Positions 52,735-63,082 of a DNA stretch of 64,000 nt are shown in pieces. The notes beneath the pieces are model-generated. The model searched no databases, had not been told where the DNA came from, and worked only from the letters and a program-made list of their open reading frames with translations. Within the stretch, counting starts at the first letter, position 1; each line of letters starts with the position of its first letter. The stretch covers positions 11,900,520-11,964,519 of the forward strand of contig NC_054389.1 in assembly GCF_001625195.1 (NCBI RefSeq). Direction: 5' to 3'. The stretch is from Drechmeria coniospora. Taxonomy: Eukaryota; Ascomycota; Sordariomycetes; Hypocreales; Ophiocordycipitaceae. A program made the position numbers and the translations under genes.

Positions 52735-54615
52735 ATGGCAGAGGCCGCAGCCGACGGACCTCCCCGACGACACACCCAGGCGGCCGGGCGACCGAGGTCC
52801 GCGACTCGCCTTCGTCGTGGCCTCCCACTCGACACCGCCGACGTCGATGCCGTCAGCGGGCAGCCCGACGTCGAGGCATCGCCGCCGATGCTTCGACGAC
52901 GAAACACGCGGCCGGCGACGACCAAGACCATCGTCGACGACCTCGACGCCTTCAATCTCGCCGGACGGCCCGGCTGGCAGCCCGGATCCGAGCCCGGCTT
53001 CGACCCCGAGCTGCCGGATGGCGGCCACGCCTCGATGCCGGCCCTGATGGCCGCCTGCGACATCACCGTCGTCGACTTCTCCCTCGAACGCATGGCCAAG
53101 ATTCATCTCGGCAACGAGGCCTTCATCGCCTTTCTCGAGCGCCCGAGGCCGTCGTGGGGCCGCTGCCGGTGGATCAACGTCAACGGCATCAGCTGGGACG
53201 TCCTCCAGGCCGTCGGGACCTGCAAAGGCCTGCACAAGCTGGCGCTCGAGGACGTCATGAACCTCCGAAACCGCACAAAGGCCGACTGGTAAGCTCGACC
53301 TCGACCTCGCGCCCGCACGCCGTGGCTGACCGTCGACGCAAAGGTACCCCAACCACGCCTTCATCATCATGACGCTGCAAAAGCTCGTCCACCTCGTCGA
53401 CGACGATTCCGACGCCGCCCACGACGACTCCTCGTCCGCCTCGTCGACCCGTTCCCGCCGCCGCCGCCGCCGAGCCTCCCCGCTCAAGCCCTGGACCTGG
53501 TGGCGCCGCGCGCGGCCGTCCGACGCCGAAAAGCACCTCCCCCCCGATGCCGACGGCCCCGTGCTCGCCGACGGCTCCCGCCTCGACCGGACGGCGATGC
53601 TCCGCTCCATCCAGCGCTACCACGCCTCGGGCAACGAGGCCCGCACCGAATTCATGGAGAGGCACTCCTCCCTCGCGCCTTACGGCATGGCCGTCTCGGC
53701 CGAGCAGGTCTCCGTCTTCCTCACAAACGACAACACCGTCATCTCCTTCTTCGAAGTCTCGGCCGCCGACGTCGAGCGGCCCATCGTCACGCGCCTGAGC
53801 AACCCCGGCACGACGCTGCGCGAGTCCTGCGACGCCTCCCTCCTCGTCCAGGCCATCGTCGACGCCATCGTCGACCTCGCCCTGCCGCTGACGGCCGTCT
53901 ACACCGACCTGCTCGCCGACCTCGAGCTCGACGTGCTGACGGCGCCGTCCATCAAGCAGTGCCGCGCCCTCTACATCTGCATCTCCGAGCTCAACAAGAT
54001 GCTCCGCTTCCTCCACCCCGTCGACAACCTCGTCAACGTCCTGCGCGACCACCGGACCGAGCTCGACCAGGACGCGGCCGCCCGCGCGCTCGGGAGGGCC
54101 GACGCCGGCGTCATCGTCACGCCCATGACCCACACCTACCTCGGCGACGTCCTCGACCACTGCCTCATCATCACCGAGGCCATGCAGCAGCTCAAGCAGT
54201 CGAGCGAGAACCTCATCAACCTCATCTTCAACACCATCACGGCGAACCAGAACGAGTCGATGAAACAGCTCACCACCGTCACCATCATCTTCCTGCCCCT
54301 CACCTTCATCACCGGTTTCTTTGGCCAAAACTTTGCCGTCGACCAGTTTCCCGAGATACAGAACGGCATCTGGTACTTGTACGTCGCCGCCTGCCTCGCC
54401 CCGAAGCTCGCCTCGCCACGCTGACCTCGTTTCTTTTTCTTTGCCATTTTTTCAGCTGGGCGTGCGCGGCACCGACCGTCGTCGCCACCATCGTCATCCT
54501 CATGCGTGGCATGCTGTACCAGTGGTTCGTCCGCCTGCGACAGCGTCAAGACATTGGCAACCTTCGCAAGCGCTCCCAGTCGCGGCGGCGGACAAAGCGG
54601 CGCACCGCCCTCTGA
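52735..54615 (+). CDS. CorA-type divalent cation transporter
   Basis: A 582-residue inner/plasma-membrane protein of the CorA (Mg2+/metal ion transporter) superfamily. Exons are 52735-53288, 53344-54378 and 54456-54615. The cytosolic N-terminal domain includes KTIVDDLDAFNL, CRWINVNGISWDVLQAVG and LHKLALEDVMN, and after intron 1 YPNHAFIIMTLQKLVHL. The long stalk helix contains LIITEAMQQLKQSSENLINL and NTITANQNESMKQLTTVTI. TM1 is FLPLTFITGFFGQNF, and TM2 (joined by intron 2 as IWYFWACAAP) is TVVATIVILMRGMLY. The usual G-M-N signature is G-Q-N here. A Ser/Arg-rich insertion (SSASSTRSRRRRRR) separates two parts of the cytosolic domain. The start at 52735 follows a CACCACCAC run; an out-of-frame ATG lies at 52703 and may act as an upstream ORF. 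Confidence 0.92.
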
Positions 54616-55536
54616 GGCGCCTCGATATCATTTTGTCATATTTTTTAATCTTTGCTGTTGTTGTTTTGCATACCGGTTCATGCTGGTTCGACGGCCCAAA
54701 ATACGATACCCGGATTGGTGCGTGCTCGCCGCAGTGCCGAGTTATCAGCACAGCCTTGTTTTTGTCGTACCGGCATTTACATCCTTTGCCGTCTTTCATT
54801 CGACATGTCATGGCATGTCATGGCATGTCATGGCATGTCATGGTCGATTTCTCTACCAGCCTTGTTCACTATTTGACTGCACTCTTCCATCATCGAATTT
54901 GACCATTGTCGTTGCTCCGAGCCAACCATTTCCAGCCATTTGGCTTGACGCCTGAACTTGCTTTGCATGCAATTTCTTGCTGCGAAATCCCTCAGGCTCC
55001 GGCGAGCTTACATGCAATACAGAGTTTAAACTATTAGTATTTCCCCGGACGGCTAAAGATGGAGCTTCTATACGTGTGCTATAGGTGTACTATTAATCAA
55101 CATCCATGCGCCGTTGACGCCTTGGCACAAGTGCCGAGTACGAATACGACACTGCATACAGTACTCACGTCCCCCGAACATGTAATGATGCAGTATTACC
55201 CTACAAAGGGAGCGGCGAATACGAATACGACGCACGGAAGCTCGACATCCCGATGACCTGGTGCTGGCAGCTGTCCATTGAGCGCCCTCAAAGCGCCCTT
55301 GGAGGGACATCGGGGGCGAAATATACTGTGCTATATATAGCATATACGGAGTACGCATGTTTACAAGTATATTAAATATTCATGTTTATATATGTACATG
55401 TATATATAGCAGAGTATTTCTTCATTTGCGTTCAGCATCCGTTTATATTCCTCGCCCATTATTTGTCGTCGTATCGGCTTGAACGAGCGAGCGAGCATTC
55501 TTTCCTGTCCATCCTACTCTTTTTCTTCCCCGTGCC
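54616..55536. other. Spacer between CorA and ERG24 genes
   Basis: About 920 bp, partly AT-rich, with a 10-bp TCATGGCATG repeat (54803-54843) and an AT-rich TATATA/GTACATGTA region at 55315-55420. It holds the ERG24 promoter. No gene seen. Confidence 0.5.
54803..54843. repeat. ATGTCATGGC decanucleotide repeat x 4
   Basis: Four perfect copies of the 10-mer ATGTCATGGC (with a truncated end) in the CorA 3' flank. Confidence 0.9.
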
Positions 55537-57097
55537 ATGGCAAAGTCGAAGACGTCACGTGCCACGTATGACTTTGGCGGTCCGTACGTCACCCTGATGA
55601 CGCACAATTTTCTCTTCTTTTCTGACAACCAAACGATAGCATCGGTGCGGCGGCCATCGTCTTTGGCCTCCCTCTCCTCCTCTACTGGTTCTACTTTACC
55701 TGCAACGACATCTACGGCTGCCCTGCTCCTGTGCTTCTCCGCCTTCGAACCCTCTCCTTCTCGACGCTCAAGTCCCAGATCCCGTGGCCGCACAATGGCT
55801 GGCGCGGATTCGTCACCTGGGAGGTCACGGCTTGGGTGCTGGCGTACTACCTCCTCAGCTTGCTTCTGTATCGTCTGCTGCCGGCCCAGGAGGTCTACGG
55901 CACGAAGCTGCGAGAGTCTGAGAGGCCGCTCAAGTACAGATTCAACGGTAGGTGGTGCCCTCGCGCGGCCGAGGCCGGAATCAACTTCCGCTCATCGTCT
56001 CTCCTCCAGCTTTCTATTCCACCCTGGCGCAGCTGGCTGCTTGCGCCGTCGGCACCCATCTGCACGGCTCGAGCTTTGTGCTTTGGACTTTTATCAACGA
56101 AAACTACTTGCAGATCTTGACGGCCAACATCCTTCTCGCCTACCTCCTCGCTCTCTTCGTTTACATTCGCAGCTTTGAGGTAAAGGCGGGCAATCGCGAC
56201 ATGCGCGAGCTCGCCAGGGGCGGATGCACGGGCAACCTCGTGTACGACTTCTTCATCGGCCGCGAGCTGAACCCCCGCATCACGCTCCCCTTCATCGGCG
56301 AGGTCGACATCAAGGCCTGGATGGAGATGCGACCCGGCCTGACGGGCTGGCTGCTCCTCGACCTCGCCTTTGTGGCGAAGCAGCACGCCCGCTACGGCCG
56401 TTTGTCCGACAGCATCCTCGTCACCGCCCTCGCTCAGGGGTACTACGTGCTCGAGGGACAGTACGCCGAAGCGGGGCTCCTCGGCATGATGGACATCACC
56501 ACCGATGGCCTGGGCTTCATGCTGAGCTTCGGCGACATCGTCTGGGTCCCCTTTCTCTACTCGACCCAGTGCCGCTACCTCTCGGTCCATCCTGTGCAGC
56601 TCGGCCGGACCGGCCTCGTCGTCGTCGGCCTCGTCTTCGCCGCGGGCCTGTACATCTTCCGGGCCGCCAACACGCAGAAGAAGGTGTTTCGAAGGAATCC
56701 CCACGACGCCAGCGTCGCCAGTCTATCGTCGATGCCGACGAAGCGAGGCACGCGCCTGCTCACCGACGGCTGGTGGGGAGCCGCGCGGCACGTCAACTAC
56801 TTTGGAGACTGGTTGCTGGCGGTGCCCTTTAGCTTACCGACAGGCATTGCCGGCTACATGATTCTCCCGGCCGGCAGCGCTGCGGATGCCGTCAAGATGA
56901 TGGACGGCCGGGAGCTGGTTCCCGGTGTCGCGAGGGGCTGGGGCATGCTCTACACCTACTTTTACGTCGTCTACTTTGCCTCGCTGCTGATTCATCGCGA
57001 AAGAAGAGATCATGCTGCGTGCGCGGACAAGTATGGCGAGGACTGGGACAAGTATACGAAGATTGTGAAATGGAGGATCGTGCCCGGCCTCTACTGA
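55537..57097 (+). CDS. ERG24: Delta(14)-sterol reductase
   Basis: The ER membrane enzyme that reduces the C-14 double bond left by CYP51 in ergosterol synthesis, NADPH-dependent, target of morpholine fungicides. Exons 55537-55583, 55640-55947 and 56010-57097 give 480 residues. It begins YDFGGP|IGAAAIVFGLPLLLYW (intron 1), CNDIYGCPAPVLL, then LLPAQEVYGTKLRESERPLKYRFN|AFYSTLAQ (intron 2). The body contains GNLVYDFFIGRELNPR, IGEVDIKAWMEMRPGL, GYYVLEGQYAEAGLL, MMDITTDGLGFMLSFGD and VPFLYSTQCRYL. The C-terminal family signatures are GTRLLTDGWWGAARHVNYFGDW and RERRDHAACADKYGEDW. About nine TM helices are expected. It follows the CorA gene on the same strand with its own promoter. Confidence 0.95.
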
Positions 57098-58601
57098 GGA
57101 CACGCCCGTCATGGTCTCGGCCCACCAGAGCAAGCCAGCCGCCATGATGGTCGTGATGGTGTTGCCGTGCGGCGATTTTACAGAAGCGTGCCAGGGCATG
57201 ACGTGCCACACAGTGCACGTCGGCCTTGTGTACCATAAGAAAGATGTGCTGCAATGATGCAATACGCACGTATGGCCGTCGACGGAGGCATCGTCTTCGC
57301 CTCATGGCCAACGAACATGGTGTCGTCAGGAAATGATGGCAAGAAATCGACCACATCCTTTACCAGAGTTCCATCAAAAATACGAATTGCCTGTATGTAT
57401 AACATGTGTTTGTTTGAATCGCGAGAATTTTGAAACACCCAGCGACACTCAACAACTAGGAGCAACTCTGGAATTCGCATCGACGACCCGGTCAGAGTGC
57501 CGCCTTCAAAACATGGCCCCTTCAAAACCAATACAGAATGAATGCCTAGGTTTCTCGTGCGAAAGCCAAGAATGGTAAACGAGTCGTTTCCAAGCGAGTG
57601 GCACAATCATGACACGGTACAAGCTCGTCCCGTTGCCCAGCATCCGATTCTTGTGCCGTCAGCGCCGCTCCCTGCTGTTGCCACTCCGGCAGCCAGAGCA
57701 CTGCTGCAAACAACCTCACCGGACCGGCACCGCGAATTGCAGATCGCATCGTCTCGTTTTCCTGAACAAGATGGACCCGACCGTCGGCAGCGGCTCCGGG
57801 GGCGTCCGGCTCACGGGCCCGCCATCAGGCCTTTGGTACGCATGTGCGTGTCTACGCAGCCTCCGACCGCATCCATCCATATCGCATCCCGCCTTTGTGC
57901 ACGGGAGCAACGACAGATGCACCAACGGTCGTCCGATCGGTGCCTCCGACGGAGCAGCACCCGGCCGCAAACCGACACATTGCTCTCGCCATGCCGCAGC
58001 GGTCGACCCTCGGCACTTTCACGGATGCCATCGATCCGTCTCGATCTCGGAGGCAAACGAGGGGCCATGCGCTATTCACAAACCCGACGTCGGCAGCACG
58101 CTCGACCAGCGAACCGACGCCGATTGCGACAGGATCCCTCACGGTCACATAGGCCACCGTCCATAAGGCGCCAGGGGGCGCATTGTCGCTCCTCGGACCT
58201 GCGTAGACGACGGCGGGACCGCATCGATCCCGTCTCGCAAACAAACTGGACCCGAGAGTGAGCAGCAGGCCCTCTGCGGTGCAGCCGAGGGTACAGGGGC
58301 GTGAAATAACGTGTGAGGCAGTGTCACCGACTCACCACTCTCGGGACTGGCGCCTGCCGCTCTCGCTGGCCCCTTGACGAGTTACTTGAGATTAACTTGT
58401 GCAACATCTTTGACGAGAGTCGACTCGGTACTCCACCTTGTTTTGTCGGCAATGCAGTTCAAGCCTGTCTCTCGCCTCTGTACGAGTATGCGCCATGCTG
58501 CGGTGCCATCAATACTAGCTTCTGCCTCTGCAAAAGACGGCACCGTGCTACGCTGCTCCGGATCCCAGTCTCTCACTCCGTCGTCGACTACTGCATCGGC
58601 A
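57098..58601. other. Convergent spacer without recognisable features
   Basis: A 1.5-kb gap between the stops of ERG24 (+) and the unknown protein gene (-). The frames in both directions are low in codon bias and rich in Arg/Ser/Thr/Cys. I see no repeat, RNA gene or domain. Confidence 0.5.
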
Positions 58602-60041
58602 TCACGCGGCCGGGTCGGGCGAACCTGCACCGGCCAGGCTGCCATCTGCACCGCTGTTCTCCTTGTCATCTTCTCGGACGACAAGGCGCCGCTTCGGTCG
58701 ATGGCGATTGGCATCTGCGTCACTGCCCTCCGACGCACGTCGTCGCTTTTGGCCCGTCACGTTCCCAGATTTAGTGGTCGATGGCGGGTCGCCGTCCGCG
58801 AGGGCCACGGTAGCCGTCGTACCGGCGGCCCTGTGTCGATGTCGAAGCCAGCCTCTGCGGGGAAGTCGGCGTAGCTTTTCCATCAATCGAGATTTGAACG
58901 TCTTAAAGGGCCGAAAGGGTATCCTGGAATGGGTGACGGTGACGCGAGTCGGCGTGGCAGGCTGTCGACTCGGCTCATCAAACTTGGTCAAGAATTCCGC
59001 CGGCATATTGGCCCTGTAGAGATGAATGCAAGCATCGGCGCCATGTGTCAAGAGGACGATTGGCTTCGGCCGCAGCACGATTAGCCACCGGCATGCAGCA
59101 TGTACGTGGCATGGGAAGCGAGGCGGCAATCTGGACAGGGTCAAGCACGAACCAGGTAGGTGTAGGTCGACGTCGACGTGGCGAAACGGCTGTCATGGGA
59201 CGTTCGCAGACGCTGAAACTTTCTCTGCGCCTGGGCGAGGGATATCAGCAAGGACACCAGCAACGGGTCCCGGGACCAGTGTGCCGGCGTCAGCGTGGCA
59301 AAGTTCTTTCGGAAGAGGACGGCGCCAGGCGAGCTCCCTTCCCAGTCAATGTTGGCGCCCAAGAACTTGGACTGGAGCGTTCGCCGGCGGCGTGTTTCGA
59401 GGTCGACATAGTCGACGTAGGCCACCCGTGGCTCGTAAATGGGATACGCCTTGGTCGAGGAGAAGATGGACGAGTTGATCTTGCTGCCTGCGCGGCCGTT
59501 GAAGTAAAAGCTCAGACGCGAACTAGACACCGGCCGACGGCGGCATTCGATCAGCGTTCCGTTCCATTCAGCCGCCAACGACCTGGTGCTCTCCTCACTT
59601 GGCCATGTCAAAAGCAGCATCGAACAGCTGACGGGCAGCGACGTGCTTTGCGTCGCGAGCGACATCGGCTGCCGCAAGTCGTTCTGCCGGGCTCCGCATC
59701 ACCAACGAGACTCGGCTCGGAGAGGCTCGTGCTGGCCGTGATGCCCTCCCTTTTCCGTCGTCGTCCATTCCTCCCACCTCGCCACTTTCTTCGTCGTCCA
59801 TTTCTCCCTCTTCTTCTCCTGTTTCCGCTTTTTCGGCCTTTGTGTTTTCTATTTCTACTTTAATTCCATCGCCTTTGGCATTGCCGTCGTCGACGTCGTC
59901 TTCGAAATGGCAGTCCAGCAACTCGAGCTGGAGGGAGGTCCAGCGTGGTGGAGAGACGAGCAGTCGCCGGCGGGGGTGAAGGCGGCCGATGCCGTTCAAG
60001 GAGGCCGCCGAGGCATTGACTTCCAGCGGGAGATTGACCAT
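58602..60041 (-). CDS. Unknown protein, possibly conserved in filamentous fungi
   Basis: A 424-residue protein of unknown function. Exons on the minus strand are 60041-59599, 59522-59153 and 59063-58602. Exon 1 encodes MVNLPLEVNASAASLNGIG, a conserved-looking WTSLQLELLDCHF segment and an acidic linker (KAETGEEEGEMDDEESGE). Exon 2 encodes RLSFYFNGRAGSKINSSIF, EPRVAYVDYVDLETRRR, WSRDPLLVSLLISLAQAQR and ends STYTYL. Exon 3 continues PIVLLTHGADACIHLYRAN and MPAEFLTKFDEPSRQP, with RIPFRPFKTFKSRLMEKL and a basic tail containing GQKRRRASEGSDADANRHRP. The order resembles a family of fungal hypothetical proteins whose middle region has this VYRAxIPAxFLxRFD-type stretch. The RPKRRLVV region could be a nuclear signal. 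All introns have GT/AG ends and the total is a multiple of three. Confidence 0.75.
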
Positions 60042-61732
60042 GGTTCGTATGAAGTGAGCAGCTAGAATGATGCTGCTGGATGGATGCTAGAAGGCGCGAC
60101 GTGATGGAGGACGGAGAGGACGATGGCCGATGGCCGATGGCGGACGGCGCCGACGCAGAGTTGGACACGAGAGTTGGTGAAGCGACGATGCGAAGGGTGA
60201 GCCACTAATCGCTCCAGGGCCGAAGCTGTACTGGAAACTGTTATAGAATGCACAGTGAATATATCTTGGTCAGTACGGAGTACAGAGTACAGAGTACAGG
60301 ACGAAATCATGTACTTCTTGCACATGTACAGTAGCCACACGCAGTTACTACCTATTAGGTACCTAGTAGCATACGAGCGGCATTACCAGCAAGCAGCACG
60401 GAGTACAAGTACTTGCATGTACGGCGTGCAGTAGTTCTTTTTTTTCTTCGGTACTTTTCTCCCAAGTATTAATTACAGCGTAGCCAGGCGTACGGAGTAC
60501 TGTTCGATGGTTACTATGTGCCTACCTAGCATGCTTCAAACTACCGCACTGTGACGGGTTCGCCGGGACAGTTGATGGGCTCGTCCATTCACTGCCGTCA
60601 TTCGCAGCTCTTACTAGGTACTCAGCACCTCATCATGGTGTACTACGGAGTTGGTGACACGTCTCTCCACGAGGAATTCTTTAACGGAGCATGAGTATTT
60701 GTACTGGTATCTGATGGCCGGGGCATTGCGACACGGCACCGGGACAGGGACGAATGTACGAGTGGTGTGCGGAGTACCACTAGGTACTTACCTAGTACTA
60801 GGTTAGAGGTACTAGGTAGGTAGTCGTCGGCGAACAGACCACTGTAATCAAGTAATTACGGTGCAGTCCGGAGACATGTAACACGTACTCTGTACAGTAC
60901 GGGAATTACTCTGTCCTGCGACAGCATGAATACCTCCTTACTAGGTATATAGTGCAGCAGTTACTCCGACCTGCCATACTCTAAAGTAGACGTACTCGGT
61001 GTAATTCGTGCAGGATGTACGGAGTACTCTGTCCTGCTATAATTACTCCGTAGCTCATACACAGTACAGGAATTATGCCGTCTTGCTACAGTACAAGCAC
61101 GTACCTTCATATCCTTGTGCAGAAAGGAAAGTGCTCTGCCCTATGCCCCATGTCATGCCGCATCTCCCCCGTACACAATCGAGGACGCTGCTATTTCATG
61201 GTCATTTCATACTTGCATTGCAGCAGTAGCATTCTTCATGACTGAGCAAAGGCGAAAAGGGACCGTGGGCTCGCGGGTACACAATCATGTCATGCCGACT
61301 CCGTACTTGCTGGATCGCTCGCACAAGAGAATGGGCGCCACAACGAGGCAGCGATTAGTCGTATTGTTGTCGTCACGGGAGCACGGCCTACCTGTCATAT
61401 ACAGTCGCACCAGCACAGCACTGGTATGGCCATGGGCCTGCCACGGGCTGCTCCATCGGCTGCACCGACGTCAAGGTCAAATTATGGCAGTGAGTAAAGG
61501 GTAGAAGATGGAACGAGACGATCGGGCCGGTGTCGGGACGAAGGGAGCTTCCATGGATCCCCAATGCCAAGGCCTGCGCCCCGTATGCCGCGCCACACCT
61601 TGCTCCTTCTTGCCCTGGCCACGAGCGAGCCTGCACCTTCCTGCTCCTCTCTATAATACTTGTATACCCAAGTACAGCATGACTAGTAGTAGAACCTTCG
61701 GAGCCCCCCTTCCTCCAGAATCGAGATCCAAA

Positions 61733-61871
61733 CCCTCCTTTCCTTTCCCTTTCTTTCTCTTCCTTTCCTTTCCTTTCTGTTCCTTTCTCTTCCTTTCCCC
61801 TCCTTTCCCCTCCTTTCCCCTTCTTTCTCTTCCTTTCTCTTCCTTTCCCTTCCTTTCCCTTCCTCTCCATT
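61733..61871 (+). repeat. Polypyrimidine tract of CCTTTCC-type units
   Basis: About 140 bases of C and T with only one purine (a G near 61780), built of TTCCTTTCC and CCTTTCCCCTCC units. Confidence 0.93.
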
Positions 61872-62142
61872 CCACATCATTCTATTCCTCTCTCCACTCC
61901 ATACCGAACCCAACGCACAACAATGCGAACCAGGACCACTCTACGAGCCCGCCATCGCTGCTTTCCCGCCCTTGCTCCCTTCCGTTCCCTCTGTTTTCGT
62001 CATCGAGGAGAATTCTCTATGCCTCCAATACGCCGAAAACGCAGGCGTCTACGCACACACGTATTATGCCTGCGTTGGGCACCGACAACAGCTTTGGCAC
62101 CACCCTAAGCCCGACGCCCGATGCCTCTTTTGGGCAAGATAT

Positions 62143-62584
62143 CGTCACGATGGACATGATCACCTCGACCTTGACGTTCTCCTTTCCGGCGCCCGTTCGG
62201 GCTACCTTCCAGGGGACGTCCCATGAACCAACCCTGGGAGGGGCCTACCAGCGTCAATCCGGCCATCCATGTTCTGACCACGATGGTCGTCGATGAAGAA
62301 CATTGCTCCTTCGGCCCTCCAATCCAGACGCCCAGGATGAACGTTTGTGTGTTGTCAATATGGCAACTTGCTTCACCATCACCACCTCAAGGTACCGTCA
62401 CGATGGACATGATCACCTTGACCTTGACGCTCACCTTTCCGGGCCTAGCATCGTCAATCCGGCCATCCATGCTCTCACCACGATGGCCGTCGATGAAGAA
62501 CATTGCTCCTTTGGCCCTCCAATCCAGACGCCCAGGGTGAACGTTTGTATCTTGTCAATATGGCAACTTGCTTCACCATCACCT
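62143..62584. repeat. Diverged tandem duplication, 243 and 189 bp
   Basis: CGTCACGATGGACATGATCA starts at 62143 and 62396. Shared blocks include GTCAATCCGGCCATCCATG, GTCGATGAAGAACATTGCTC, CCTCCAATCCAGACGCCCAG and CAATATGGCAACTTGCTTCA. The first copy has about 54 bp (around CCAGGGGACGTCCCATG) absent from the second. Confidence 0.92.
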
Positions 62585-63082
62585 CTCTGGTCGACGAATG
62601 GACAAGCCTCCTCCAGGCGCCCTGACTGTTTGGGGGTCATTCAGACCCAGCCGAGGGCCTCGTTCGATGGAAAGGGCCACGACTCACCACCTCCAAGCCA
62701 ATGTCCCCCTCGATGGCCTGGCCTCCGACTGCCGCTAGGAAGCTTAATGGCCACCCAGAGCGATGTTTGCATGCTTGCCTTTAATTTTGGACCTCGGTAC
62801 CGTCTTGGGACTCTGTGGTGGCGACAAGGCAAGTATACATTCAACACGGGCATCCCATATCGGACAGTCACCCGAGATCATCGATTGCTTCACCTCCTAC
62901 GCCGTGACAGCAATGAACCGACCACATTCATCGTCAGAATTTCATCAGAATTTCATCAGATCTGACGGCAAGATGGATGGCTATCTACCAGTATTAAAAG
63001 GAAACCTGACCGCTTGTTGTTTCCATGTACGCACTTGAATGATTCGCTTCGTGGATCGCTCACCAACGAGATCGATCGTCGA

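Larger units (their letters stand above)
60042..63082. other. 3-kb intergenic region with repeats and a pyrimidine tract
   Basis: It holds GTAC-rich sequence with many TACGGAGTAC and CTAGGTA motifs (60270-61100), a pyrimidine tract at 61733-61871 and a diverged duplication at 62143-62584. Frames within are Ser/Pro/Phe-rich or repeated and not convincing. No RNA gene recognised. Confidence 0.55.

Noticed and set aside
61508..62296. 262-codon + strand frame across the pyrimidine tract
   Set aside because: Mostly Phe/Ser/Pro/Leu from the pyrimidine repeat, with no domain.
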